Shown here in pieces: positions 35,507-43,889 of a DNA stretch of 64,000 nucleotides. Positions within the stretch are counted from its first letter, which is position 1. The number at the start of each line of letters is the position of its first letter. The position numbers were made by a program, and so were the translations under genes. The stretch lies in the NCBI GenBank assembly GCA_903877165.1, contig CAIRCU010000034.1, positions 1 to 64,000 on the forward strand, given 5' to 3'. The DNA comes from Methanobacteriota archaeon. GTDB taxonomy: Archaea; Thermoplasmatota; E2; DHVEG-1. The notes beneath the pieces are model-generated. The model had not been told where the DNA came from, searched no databases, and was given only the letters and a program-made list of their open reading frames with translations.

Positions 35507-36820
35507 ATGTCAGTGGAGAACCAAAAAAAACGGCAGGATATGGATAAACTCCGCAAGATTCTTGACAACCCGAACGACCCCGGTCTCGCCCATACGCTAC
35601 ACGCGGAGGATGCAAGCCTTGACTCGGTCCGCCGCCGTCTGTCACGCACGCAGACCGCATCTGCCCGTGTCCGCACTCCGGCCAGCCTGCAGCCCCATGT
35701 CACGATACGACAGCAGCAGTTCACCACAGCGGCCACAGCCACCTCTGCAGCCGTAGAAGAGCTGCCTCTCTGGACCCCGGTTGAATCCACCCCGGTTGCG
35801 CCCATGCAAATGACACGAGTCCCCAAGGCGCCGATGGATTTCTCTGACCAAGACCTTTTCGAAATCGAATTCCCTGAGTCGTCGATCCCGCAGTTCGTCC
35901 TCGTAGACGAGACCGCAGCGTCGCAGGCTCATGCCCAGACCGAACCAGTCACCTACGTTGAACCAGTACCCCAGACGCCACTACGCCAGACGCAACCGCT
36001 GCCGAACTGGGAGATTGTCACCACTCAGACCCCCACTGAACAGCCACCCGTCATTCCCCTACAAGAATTCACAGACGTCACCCCCAAGGCCCCTTTGGCA
36101 GCCCCGCAACTCTTGCCGCCTCCAGAACCGCGGCAGACCTGGCGACAGCGTCGTGCCGCAAAAAAAACCGCGCGCATCCAGGCCCGCGAGGCGAAACGCA
36201 GGGAGGAACTCAGCCGCACGAAACCCGCCCCGCAACCCGAGTCAGCCGCGCCCGTCGAGGAACCATTGCAGCAGCCAGCGGCCACCCATGCTCCCAAACC
36301 ATCCATGCCTCCAGCAGAAGCCACGGAGGCGTTCCGCGCGATTCCCAGCATCGACGACCGGACCGCGGATCTGCTCTTCCGCAGCGGGTACTGCACCGTC
36401 GAGCAGCTCCATTCGACCCCTATAAGTGCCCTCGTGAAAATCAAGGGCATCAAACGCAAACACGCCAAGCAGATCAAAAAGGATGTTGACGCATCCTTCA
36501 TCATCCCCAAGACGCGATCCACCACTCATCCCGCACCAGTGTCGAAGCGGCAACCGAAGCGAAAAACACCCAAAGAAGAGGATGAAGGCACGGAATGGGA
36601 ATCCTACGTGGCTCCCAGGGAGTCGGACCTTCCTTCCTTCTGCACCTATGAAGGATACACGTTATACCAGCGGGAGACCAAGGTCGGCAGGAAAAAAACC
36701 ACGGTGCACGTCTTCAGTAAAACACACCCGAAAGAAGGCACTCCGGTATCGCTCCCCGACGGCTTTGTGATTGACGTCAACAAACGCACGGGCATCCCCT
36801 ACCTTAAAAAGAAGAAATAA
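35507..36820 (+). CDS. Helix-hairpin-helix protein with long disordered region and C-terminal GRK/KRTG domain
   Basis: A 437-residue protein. Residues about 1-290 are mostly low complexity, rich in proline, glutamine, threonine and alanine, with a basic stretch (RQRRAAKKTARIQAREAKRRE) near residues 220-245. Residues about 273-325 form a helix-hairpin-helix domain (IPSIDDRTADLLFRSGYCTVEQLHS, KIKGIKRKHAKQIKK), a DNA or RNA binding fold. The last about 60 residues, from GYTLYQRETKV, match the entire 61-residue protein at 17258-17443. I do not know the protein; a nucleic acid binding adaptor is likely. The start is chosen from the TATA position; an ATG at 35540 is also possible. Confidence 0.78.
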   Translation: MSVENQKKRQDMDKLRKILDNPNDPGLAHTLHAEDASLDSVRRRLSRTQTASARVRTPASLQPHVTIRQQQFTTAATATSAAVEELPLWTPVESTPVAPMQMTRVPKAPMDFSDQDLFEIEFPESSIPQFVLVDETAASQAHAQTEPVTYVEPVPQTPLRQTQPLPNWEIVTTQTPTEQPPVIPLQEFTDVTPKAPLAAPQLLPPPEPRQTWRQRRAAKKTARIQAREAKRREELSRTKPAPQPESAAPVEEPLQQPAATHAPKPSMPPAEATEAFRAIPSIDDRTADLLFRSGYCTVEQLHSTPISALVKIKGIKRKHAKQIKKDVDASFIIPKTRSTTHPAPVSKRQPKRKTPKEEDEGTEWESYVAPRESDLPSFCTYEGYTLYQRETKVGRKKTTVHVFSKTHPKEGTPVSLPDGFVIDVNKRTGIPYLKKKK

Positions 36821-36834
36821 ACGGATGCGCTGTC

Positions 36835-36842
36835 TTTTTATA
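36835..36842 (+). promoter_or_regulatory. TATA box for rtcB
   Basis: TTTTTATA between the stop at 36820 and the rtcB ATG at 36866. The distance of about 24 bases indicates a leaderless message. Confidence 0.55.
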
Positions 36843-36865
36843 GCCTCGAGTCGTACACACCCGTC

Positions 36866-38341
36866 ATGAGCGCGAAATGGGACGGCCCACTGCAGAAAAT
36901 CGCGAACTACCGCTATCGCATCCCCGCTGACTATCGCGGTGAGCACCAGAACCTCCAGATGAAGACGTCGGCCGTGATCTACGCTAGCGACACCATGATC
37001 CCTTGCATCCGCGCGGACAATGCCCCGGAGCAAGCGGCGAACGTCGCCATGCTACCAGGGATCGTCGGTGAATCCCTCGCCATGCCGGACATCCACTGGG
37101 GCTACGGGTTCCCTATCGGCGGCGTCGCCGCCACCGACGCCGACATCGGCGTCATATCACCAGGCGGCGTCGGGTTCGACATCAACTGCGGCGTCCGCCT
37201 CATCCGCACGAACCTCCACCGCAACGACCTCTCCGCTTCCCAAATCCAAGCCCTTATCGATGAGATGTTCAAAAACGTCCCCTCGGGCCTTGGGTCCCAT
37301 GCGAAGGTCAGACTTTCCCACGGGCAGCTCGAACAGATGCTGACCATGGGCGCACGCTGGGCCGTCGAAAACGGTTACGGATGGAAAGAAGACGTCGAAT
37401 ACCTCGAGGAGAACGGCTGCCTGCCGCACGCCGACACCTCAACGGTCTCGGAGTCCGCTAAACAGCGCGGCGCACCACAACTCGGCTCCCTTGGCGCCGG
37501 GAACCATTTCCTTGAGATCCAACAAGTCGCGGACATTTACGATCCCGTGGCAGCGAAGACCTATGGGATTACGGGCGTCGGCCAGATCATGGTCATGATC
37601 CACACCGGGTCCCGGGGATTCGGCCATCAGGTCTGCACGGACCACCTCCGGGTTCTGGAGCAGGCGGTGAAGAAGTACAACATCTGGCTTCCTGACCCGC
37701 AGCTCGCCTGCGCCCCCGTCCATTCGAAGGAGGGAGAGGCGTACCTCAAGGCGATGGCCTGCGCCGCGAACTTCGCCTGGTGCAATCGACAGATGATCGT
37801 GCACTGGGTCCGTGAATCCTTCGAACGAATCCTGCGGCAGAAAGCCGAGGACCTTCAGATGCACATCGTGTACGACGTGTGCCATAACATCGCGAAGCTT
37901 GAGGAGCATGTCGTTGACGGCCAGAAGCGCAAGGTGTATGTGCATCGGAAGGGAGCGACGCGGTCGTTCGGCCCAGGGAGACCCGAAGTCCCCTTGAAGT
38001 ACCGGGATGTTGGCCAGCCTGTGCTCATCCCAGGCGATATGGGCACGGAGAGCTACCTGCTGCGAGGCACATCGGAGTCCGAGACAACGTTCGGGTCGAC
38101 CTGTCATGGCGCCGGGCGCATCATGAGCCGCAACGAGGCGACCAAACGCTGGCGCGGCGAAGACGTTTTCAACGCGTTGAAGCAAAAGGGCATCTATGCG
38201 CATCCGGCGAGCTGGAAGGTCATGGCCGAGGAAGCTCCTGATGCATACAAGGAAGTCAGCGAAGTCGTGAACGTCACCGATGGGGCACGGCTGTCGTTGA
38301 AGGTCGCACGGCTGCTGCCGCTGGGTGTGGTAAAAGGCTAA
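36866..38341 (+). CDS. rtcB: RNA-splicing ligase RtcB
   Basis: A 491-residue GTP-dependent ligase that joins 2',3'-cyclic phosphate and 5'-OH RNA ends, needed for tRNA splicing. Metal and guanylate-binding motifs are visible: MPDIHWGYGFPIGGVAA, GGVGFDINCGVRL (metal Cys), LGAGNHFLEIQ, HTGSRGFGHQ, and the C-terminal SFGPGRPEVP and STCHGAGRIMSR blocks; the last contains the histidine that is guanylated. No intein interrupts it, unlike some archaeal copies. Length matches archaeal RtcB (about 480). Confidence 0.97.
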   Translation: MSAKWDGPLQKIANYRYRIPADYRGEHQNLQMKTSAVIYASDTMIPCIRADNAPEQAANVAMLPGIVGESLAMPDIHWGYGFPIGGVAATDADIGVISPGGVGFDINCGVRLIRTNLHRNDLSASQIQALIDEMFKNVPSGLGSHAKVRLSHGQLEQMLTMGARWAVENGYGWKEDVEYLEENGCLPHADTSTVSESAKQRGAPQLGSLGAGNHFLEIQQVADIYDPVAAKTYGITGVGQIMVMIHTGSRGFGHQVCTDHLRVLEQAVKKYNIWLPDPQLACAPVHSKEGEAYLKAMACAANFAWCNRQMIVHWVRESFERILRQKAEDLQMHIVYDVCHNIAKLEEHVVDGQKRKVYVHRKGATRSFGPGRPEVPLKYRDVGQPVLIPGDMGTESYLLRGTSESETTFGSTCHGAGRIMSRNEATKRWRGEDVFNALKQKGIYAHPASWKVMAEEAPDAYKEVSEVVNVTDGARLSLKVARLLPLGVVKG

Positions 38342-38407
38342 CCTGGTTCTTTAAGTAGGTTTAAATCCTTTGGCAATATTCAGTCATAAGGCCTGGTGGT
38401 GCCAGTC

Positions 38408-39166
38408 ATGGAAGATGTTCAGATAGTGGATTTTGAAGAAATCGATCTTGCCGGTGGAACAGTCATCGCTGGGTTTCCCTCCATTGGGCTTGTGAGTACT
38501 ATTGTTGCGAATTACCTGATTGACGCCCTGGGGCTGCGGCAGATCGGGGCGATGGAGTCGCCGTACTTCCCGACCCTGTCCGTCGTCCACACCGGCGAGC
38601 CGTTATCTCCCGTTCGCATCTACGGGGGATCGCTGAACAACGGGCAGAAGATCGCGGTCTTCGTCTCCGAGTTCAAACCCAAGCCTAACCTCATCAACTC
38701 GCTATCAGATTCAATCATGGCCTGGTCCAAGAAGAAACGCTGCAAACTTCTCATCTCCCCCGAGGGGATGGTCGTCGAAGGTAAAACAGAAGGCGATGAC
38801 GTCATGGTCGACGCGTACGCGATCGGCTCCACGGAGGACGCCCGCAACACGCTCCAGGCCAAGAACATCCCCCAGTTCAAGAACGGCATCATCGCCGGCG
38901 TCTCCGGCGTGCTGCTCAACAAGGGGAAACATGAGAAGTTCGATGTGATCTCGATTCTTGCGGAGGCGCACCCGAACTATCCTGATGCCCGCGCCGCTGC
39001 CTCGGCCATCAATGTGATCGGCACGGTGATCGGAGTCGAAATTAACGTCGGACCTTTGTACGATGAGGCGGAGCGCATCGAGCGGCAGCTGCAGAAGTTC
39101 CATAAGCAGGCCAAGCCGATCGTCTCTGGGGCAGGGCAGATCCCGCAGCCGAACATGTACGGGTAA
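38408..39166 (+). CDS. PAC2-family proteasome assembly chaperone-like protein
   Basis: A 252-residue protein of the PAC2 family (archaeal PbaA/PbaB-like). Characteristic parts are IAGFPSIGLVSTIVANYLIDAL near the N-terminus, AVFVSEFKPKP, LLISPEGMVVEG and GVSGVLLNKGKHEKFDVISILAEAHPNYPDARAAASAI. Eukaryotic relatives assemble 20S proteasomes; archaeal ones bind proteasome or act as chaperones, though roles differ. The ATG at 38408 is preferred to the GTG at 38396, since GGTGGTG gives a ribosome site eight bases before it. A TTTAAA box lies about 45 bases upstream. Confidence 0.88.
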   Translation: MEDVQIVDFEEIDLAGGTVIAGFPSIGLVSTIVANYLIDALGLRQIGAMESPYFPTLSVVHTGEPLSPVRIYGGSLNNGQKIAVFVSEFKPKPNLINSLSDSIMAWSKKKRCKLLISPEGMVVEGKTEGDDVMVDAYAIGSTEDARNTLQAKNIPQFKNGIIAGVSGVLLNKGKHEKFDVISILAEAHPNYPDARAAASAINVIGTVIGVEINVGPLYDEAERIERQLQKFHKQAKPIVSGAGQIPQPNMYG

Positions 39167-39174
39167 TCCCCCCC

Positions 39175-39210
39175 GTTTTCCTCTTTTTTCTTCTTTCGAA
39201 TTTTTTAAGA
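39175..39210 (+). terminator. T-rich terminator of the PAC2 gene overlapping the next TATA box
   Basis: T-runs (TTTTCCTCTTTTTTCTTCTTTCG) follow the PAC2 stop, and TTTTTTAAGA at 39201-39210 is a TATA-like element about 26 bases before the ATG at 39236. The 69-base gap therefore serves both ends. Confidence 0.45.
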
Positions 39211-39235
39211 ACCCTAGGGCGTATTCCTTGTTTCC

Positions 39236-39988
39236 ATGCAGGATATTCCTAAGAGTCATCCGCGGTATGAGTCGCTCGTGCTCCGCGAGCGGATCGCTGC
39301 CGCGGTCCGTGACGGTATCGCCCATGAGACCGGGCTGATCGCCCATGGGCGCGGCGAGGCCTTCGACTATCTGCTGGGGGAAACCTCGATTCCGGAGGCG
39401 CGGGCTGCGGAGGAGGTCGCGGTCGCAGCCCTGCTCCTGGCTGAGAATCCGGTATTGTCCGTGAACGGGAACGTGGCTGCGCTCGCCGCAGACTCGTGTG
39501 TGGCGCTGGCGAAGGCGCTGCCGGCGTCGCTTGAGGTCAACCTCTTCCATCGGACTGAGCAGCGGGCCGAGAAGATCGCACAGGTACTCAAGTCTCATGG
39601 TGCATTCGGGGTATTCGGTGTGCATCCGACCGCCCATATTCCTGGGTTGGCGTCGGATCGGGGGCTGTGCGAGCAGAACGGTATTTTTTCTGCGGACGTC
39701 GTCCTCGTCCCCCTTGAGGATGGCGACCGTTGCGAGGCGCTTCGACGGATGGGGAAGACCGTGATTGCCATTGACTTGAATCCGCTGTCGCGCACCGCCA
39801 AAACCGCGTCAATCACCATTGTGGACAATGTGGTCCGGGCGCTGCCGGCGATGACGCAGTCGATACCGAAGCTTCGGCGTCTCCCTCGCTCGGCGCTTGA
39901 GAAATCCGTTGGTGGCTGGGAGAATCAAAAGAACCTGGCGAAGGTCATGGCCTTCCTGTCAAAAAGACTAAATGCCTTGTATGTATAG
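39236..39988 (+). CDS. 4-phosphopantoate--beta-alanine ligase (archaeal phosphopantothenate synthetase)
   Basis: A 250-residue enzyme (COG1701, DUF137) of the archaeal CoA route, which joins 4-phosphopantoate and beta-alanine with ATP. Strong signatures are IPKSHPRYESLVLRE, GLIAHGRGEAFDYLLGE, LSVNGNVAALAAD, EVNLFHRT, ADVVLVPLEDGDRCEALRRMGK and IDLNPLSRTAKTASITIVDNVVRA. The pathway partners pantoate kinase and CoaBC are encoded at 55948 and 54720. AspRS begins nine bases after its stop, so they are probably cotranscribed. Confidence 0.94.
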   Translation: MQDIPKSHPRYESLVLRERIAAAVRDGIAHETGLIAHGRGEAFDYLLGETSIPEARAAEEVAVAALLLAENPVLSVNGNVAALAADSCVALAKALPASLEVNLFHRTEQRAEKIAQVLKSHGAFGVFGVHPTAHIPGLASDRGLCEQNGIFSADVVLVPLEDGDRCEALRRMGKTVIAIDLNPLSRTAKTASITIVDNVVRALPAMTQSIPKLRRLPRSALEKSVGGWENQKNLAKVMAFLSKRLNALYV

Positions 39989-39996
39989 GGTGGCTC

Positions 39997-41298
39997 ATGC
40001 TGCGTTCGCGCTATTCCAAGGATATCACTGCCTCTGATTTCAACACCCAGGTGACGGTCGCTGGATGGATGGAGGAGACGCGTAATCTGGGGTCGATCGC
40101 GTTCGTGATTCTTCGTGATAGGAAAGGGACGCTGCAGTTGACGCTGCTGAAGAAGAAAATCCCGGAGCTTTTTGACCAGCTCACTGGTCTCCCCCGGGAA
40201 TCTGTTGTCTCTGTTGTTGGTCTGTGTAAACCCAATGACAAGGTCCGCAATGGCTACGAAGTACTCCCGGAGTCTGTTACGGTCTTGTCCGTGGCGGAGA
40301 CGCCGCTGCCGCTGGGCATCGTGGATAAGGTGGAGGCGGATTTTGACACGCGGCTGGACAACCGGGTGCTGGATCTGCGCAAGCCTGAGCAGCAGGCGCT
40401 GTTCACGATCCGTGACGCGGTCCTGGACGAGGCGGACGGGTTCCTGCGGTCCGAGCATTTCCTGGAGGTTCATACACCGAAGATCATCGCGAGTTCCTCC
40501 GAGGGCGGGACCGAGATGTTCACGCTGCAATATTTTGACCGCCCGGCGTTCCTGGCGCAGTCTCCGCAGCTGTACAAGCAGAGCCTGATGGCGACCGGGC
40601 TTGACCGGGTCTTCGAGATCGCGTGGTACTTCCGTGCGGAGGAACACAACACCCGGCGTCATCTGAACGAATCGACCGCAGTGGACATCGAGATGGCGTT
40701 CATCGACAGCGAAGAGGACGTCATGTCTATCCTGGAGCGGCTCGTGCAGGCGATGTGGAAGCGGGCGGGCGAGTGTACGAAAGAACTCGATGTGCTGAAG
40801 AAGACTGTGACGGTGCCGTCCGTGCCGTTCCTTCGGTTGCGCTACGATGATGTAGTGCGGGATCTGCAGGCGCGCAAGTCCCCGATTGTATGGGGGCAGG
40901 ATCTCAGCACCGAGGACGAGCGGCTGCTTGGCGACCTGATGAAGGAGAAGGGCGTCGACTTCTATTTTCTTACGAGGTATCCGTTGAAGGTGAAGCCGTT
41001 CTATACGATGCCTGAGGGGAAGGAGTATTCCCGTGGGTTCGATCTGGAGTGCAAGGGCATTGAGATCTCTTCGGGCAGCCAGCGGATCCATGATGTGGTG
41101 TTGCTGCAGGATCGGATGCGAGCCTGTGGCCTTGACCCTAAGGATTTCTCGGCGTACCTCGCCGCGTTCCGTTACGGCATGCCGCCGCATGGGGGGTTCG
41201 GCTTCGGTATCGAGCGGTTCCTTATGGAATTGTTGGATCTGCCGAACATCCGTGAGACGATCCTATTCCCACGGGACCGGACGCGTCTGACGCCTTAG
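39997..41298 (+). CDS. aspS: Aspartyl-tRNA synthetase (archaeal type)
   Basis: A 433-residue class II synthetase charging tRNA-Asp (some archaeal forms also charge tRNA-Asn). An N-terminal OB-fold anticodon domain (VTVAGWMEETRNLGSIAFVILRDRKG) precedes the catalytic core with FLEVHTPKIIASSSEGGTEMF, the motif 2 region FEIAWYFRAEEHNTRRHLNESTAVDIEMAF and the motif 3 block HGGFGFGIERFLMELL. Absence of a bacterial insertion domain and the length support the archaeal/eukaryotic type. Discrimination between Asp and Asn tRNAs cannot be decided from sequence. Confidence 0.96.
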   Translation: MLRSRYSKDITASDFNTQVTVAGWMEETRNLGSIAFVILRDRKGTLQLTLLKKKIPELFDQLTGLPRESVVSVVGLCKPNDKVRNGYEVLPESVTVLSVAETPLPLGIVDKVEADFDTRLDNRVLDLRKPEQQALFTIRDAVLDEADGFLRSEHFLEVHTPKIIASSSEGGTEMFTLQYFDRPAFLAQSPQLYKQSLMATGLDRVFEIAWYFRAEEHNTRRHLNESTAVDIEMAFIDSEEDVMSILERLVQAMWKRAGECTKELDVLKKTVTVPSVPFLRLRYDDVVRDLQARKSPIVWGQDLSTEDERLLGDLMKEKGVDFYFLTRYPLKVKPFYTMPEGKEYSRGFDLECKGIEISSGSQRIHDVVLLQDRMRACGLDPKDFSAYLAAFRYGMPPHGGFGFGIERFLMELLDLPNIRETILFPRDRTRLTP

Positions 41299-41449
41299 GA
41301 CGTCTCGGACGCTGAATCACGCGGGGCTGGAGAACCTCCTGGCGATATATTTTCGTATGAAGCAATCTGGATTCTCGACCTAGGGTAACCATGAATATAC
41401 CATAGGGAATCGAGTGGAAAAAGAGAAGAGAGGTGGGAACACCCCGTTC

Positions 41450-41779
41450 TTACTCGATGGTCATTGGTCCGTCGAATCGTGCCCACACGATGTGATTCCT
41501 CAGGACGCCGACGAATTTGCGGTCCAATGTCACGAGCTGAAGTCCATGGAGCACTCCTTTCGACCAGGTCCCTAGCCAATGTGTGCGATAATGCACCCAT
41601 ACAGCTCGGAACGTGATCTGTTTTCCCCAGTTGGTATTGCGGAGATGCAAGAAGATGCCTTGGACGACGGTTGAACCGATGGCCGTTGGGTTCTTGTCCG
41701 GAGTGACTGGTACTGAAATGGTTAACGGCATTAACGCAAAGAACGCTATGCCAATGGCTGCGATGAGCGATACCCGCAT
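41450..41779 (-). CDS. Small predicted secreted protein, function unknown
   Basis: A 109-residue protein with a hydrophobic N-terminal segment (residues 4-22) that looks like a signal peptide or membrane anchor. The rest is beta-rich (IGSTVVQGIFLHLRNTNWGKQITFRAVWVHYRTHWLGTW) with no recognised motif. A GGTGGAGGT ribosome site lies 8 bases before the ATG and a TTTAAATT box about 40 bases before it, which supports expression. No homologue is known to me. It is isolated downstream of aspS in an AT-rich stretch. Confidence 0.6.
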   Translation of the reverse strand: MRVSLIAAIGIAFFALMPLTISVPVTPDKNPTAIGSTVVQGIFLHLRNTNWGKQITFRAVWVHYRTHWLGTWSKGVLHGLQLVTLDRKFVGVLRNHIVWARFDGPMTIE

Positions 41780-42212
41780 TTATAAGACCTCCACCATTCC
41801 GAATGCGCTCACCAAATTTAAAGGTTTTGAATAAAAATTTTTAATGTTATTTTATCTTGAAAGGTTGTCTTTCCGCACCCGTTTCCCTAGTAACACCCCA
41901 TCTTACCTTCCAAGACAACGAAATATCGTTATTTTTGTTCCTTAAGTCCGACGTTGTTTTCAGGGAGTTCGCCGCTTTTTCCCCTTATAAGGGTTCCCAT
42001 GAATGCAGTTCCTGAAAGAGAGGGATGCCAAGAAAATGTTAATTACCATGGTCTCTATAAGAAAAAAACGCATGGCTAAAAAATCGTTGTACGAACGAGT
42101 ATATGGACGAATCATCGAAATTTTTTTCAAAATTTCTCCTTGGCTAAAAGGAAAAAAGTGTAAGGGGGGCGAATTTCAACACTAGGATGCCGATGGAATA
42201 GTACTCGGCATC
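41780..42212 (+). other. AT-rich gap of about 430 bases without a supported gene
   Basis: The left part holds the minus-strand promoter and ribosome site of the gene at 41450-41779. The remainder is AT-rich. It contains a short plus-strand frame at 42003-42185 (60 codons, lysine-rich, after a CTTATAAG box) that I do not consider proven. A near-palindromic CCCCTTATAAGGG at 41981-41993 is notable. No tRNA or repeat is visible. Confidence 0.5.
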
Positions 42213-42662
42213 TCATATCCTTTTGTTTTTTCTTTTCGAGTAGTAGAGGATTTCATCATGTTTCGTGTATCCGAACCGATCAAAAACTTGCATGGATGTG
42301 GCGTTCCAATTTTCGATGAGGCATGCCACGATGTCGATTCCTCTCGCTGCGAGATGATGTTCGACTTCTTCGACCAATCGTCTTGCGATCCCTTTCCGAT
42401 GGTACGCCGGGGTGACAGCGAGTCGATTAATCCATCCTTTCCGGCCATCGTGAGTCCCTAGGATTACCCCGATAATCACTCCGTCGTTCTCCGCGACGTA
42501 ATATAAACTGGTTGCTTGCCGCAATTGCCGTCGGATATCTTCTTTACTATCGCGACCCTGCGGTCTATAAGGGATGTCTCCTTGTTTCCATAGGGAGATC
42601 ACCGAGTCATAATCCTTTAGCATCATTTTCCGGATAACGACATTCGCACTTTTTCTGTTCAT
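42213..42662 (-). CDS. GNAT-family N-acetyltransferase
   Basis: A 149-residue acetyl-CoA-dependent transferase. The fold is clear from VVIRKMMLKDYDSVISLW at the start, the VIIGVILGTHDGRKGWINRLAV beta strands and the acetyl-CoA pyrophosphate-binding HRKGIARRLVEEVE motif. The end AT-MQVFDRFGYTKHDEILYYSKR matches the usual C-terminus. The substrate is unknown; RimI-like N-terminal acetylation is possible, but no diagnostic residue settles it. It lies in the AT-rich region next to tRNA-Leu. Confidence 0.85.
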   Translation of the reverse strand: MNRKSANVVIRKMMLKDYDSVISLWKQGDIPYRPQGRDSKEDIRRQLRQATSLYYVAENDGVIIGVILGTHDGRKGWINRLAVTPAYHRKGIARRLVEEVEHHLAARGIDIVACLIENWNATSMQVFDRFGYTKHDEILYYSKRKNKRI

Positions 42663-42793
42663 TGTCTCGCTACGCCTTACGGGATTCCGTTGGATGGAAA
42701 TGACACGGTCGATTTGAACGTTTCTAACCTCCCCGCATTCTTTTTCTCAGTCCTACTGTAGATTTTCCTCAAGCCTATTGTCAAAGAAAAAAG

Positions 42794-42878
42794 TGCAGGG
42801 GACGAGATTTGAACTCGCGGACCTCTACAGGACAAGACCCTCGATCTTGCGCCGTTGACCATGCTTGGCTACCCCTGC
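42794..42878 (-). tRNA. tRNA-Leu (GAG)
   Basis: An 85-base class II tRNA on the minus strand. The acceptor stem is GCAGGGG paired with CCCCTGC, followed by discriminator A; position 8 is T. The D arm (GCC...GGC), a five-pair anticodon stem (CAAGA/TCTTG), a long variable arm and T arm (GCGAG TTCAAAT CTCGT) are present. The loop TCGAGGG gives anticodon GAG, but position 33 is C, not the nearly universal T. Discriminator A73 and D-arm pattern fit leucine, not serine. The CCA end is not encoded. Confidence 0.88.
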
Positions 42879-43139
42879 ACGGCGGAGAACCCTTCCAAGG
42901 AAGTCTCCTTGTAGGTGGTCCTCCCTTAATTATGATATGGCTAATATACCTTTTCGTCAAGAAATATTGCACCAAAGGATAATTCCTCCTGATACCTTTT
43001 GTGCAAAGACTTGCACCTAATGTTCTTAGTGAGTATCCCTTATACAATGTACTTTTATGAATTGGTGACCAAGAGAACTGAATCCTACCACGACTAACTT
43101 CTTCAATTTGTCATCTTCCTAATATCCTTTGAAAACCAT

Positions 43140-43682
43140 TCACCAGAAGAGCAAAAATCTCTCAAGTTTTTCAGACAACCAAAGCCAGAAACCAGACATT
43201 GGAATGAAACGGTCATATGGAAAATCAACATAATATTTATCTTCAACTATGAGGGGGGCATAATCAGATATATCAGAGATGAACTGAAGTTTCATATGAA
43301 AAAAACTATGGGGGGAGGCATTATACCGCATACGGACAAAGTAGGCATCGTCATTGAATATTGTAAACTCGTGAACTTGTTGGGGTTCCCAGGTTTCATT
43401 CTTCCAAAAATTATCACGATGAAAATTATCAGGGTCTCTAAAAACAAAATTCCAGGTTCCGTTGAAATGTAAGGAGTGAATGGTTTTTATCCCATTATTT
43501 TGAATTTTGATTGTTACCCAAGCCAAATATTGCATTAAATCAAAGTGCCAACGAATGTCAACTACCTTTAATCCTTCAGTCGAGGTAGTAGTTTTACTTT
43601 CTCCAGTTTCAATATGGGCTAAGACGGGGATGCCAGAACCAAGAAACAGCAGAACTATTCCAACAACGAGTATTTTTTTCAT
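43140..43682 (-). CDS. Secreted or membrane-anchored protein, function unknown, AT-rich
   Basis: A 180-residue protein with a signal peptide (residues 1-22, MKKILVVGIVLLFLG). The rest is a beta-rich extracellular domain with many aromatic and asparagine residues (LHFNGTWNFVFRDPDN, WEPQQVHEFTIFNDDAYFVRMRY). No known motif was recognised. Its AT-rich codon use differs sharply from the housekeeping genes, suggesting horizontal transfer or relaxed composition. Flanking gaps (42879-43139 and 43683-43889) contain nothing I can support beyond AT-rich promoter-like sequence. Confidence 0.65.
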   Translation of the reverse strand: MKKILVVGIVLLFLGSGIPVLAHIETGESKTTTSTEGLKVVDIRWHFDLMQYLAWVTIKIQNNGIKTIHSLHFNGTWNFVFRDPDNFHRDNFWKNETWEPQQVHEFTIFNDDAYFVRMRYNASPHSFFHMKLQFISDISDYAPLIVEDKYYVDFPYDRFIPMSGFWLWLSEKLERFLLFW

Positions 43683-43889
43683 TTCCTTCTCCCTTGAATT
43701 ACAATCGATAAAGAGTCTATTAAATTTATTCCTCGAGTATATAACCCATTTTCCACAAAGAATGCTACCTTTCAGCCCTTTTTAAAGTTAAAGAATGGGT
43801 AGGTTGAAGGGATTCCTACCCTTTGATATTAAGTTTCTTCCCAAAATAGCAGGTTTTCTCCTGGAGAATATACCTTTTGGGGAAACATC

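Noticed and set aside
36866-38341. Intein in RtcB
   Set aside because: The ligase frame is of normal length (491 residues) with contiguous motifs, so no intein is present.
41295-41600. Minus-strand frame of about 100 codons overlapping the small secreted gene and the aspS end
   Set aside because: It overlaps the better-supported gene at 41450-41779 in another frame and lacks a ribosome site or motif.
42003-42185. Short plus-strand frame of 60 codons, lysine-rich, after a CTTATAAG box
   Set aside because: No conserved motif, no ribosome site and low-complexity AT-driven composition; expression cannot be supported. Mentioned as part of the gap entry.
42794-42878. Reading the class II tRNA as tRNA-Ser(CGA)
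   Set aside because: Shifting the loop to obtain U33 breaks the anticodon stem, and discriminator A73 points to leucine. Kept as tRNA-Leu(GAG) with C33.
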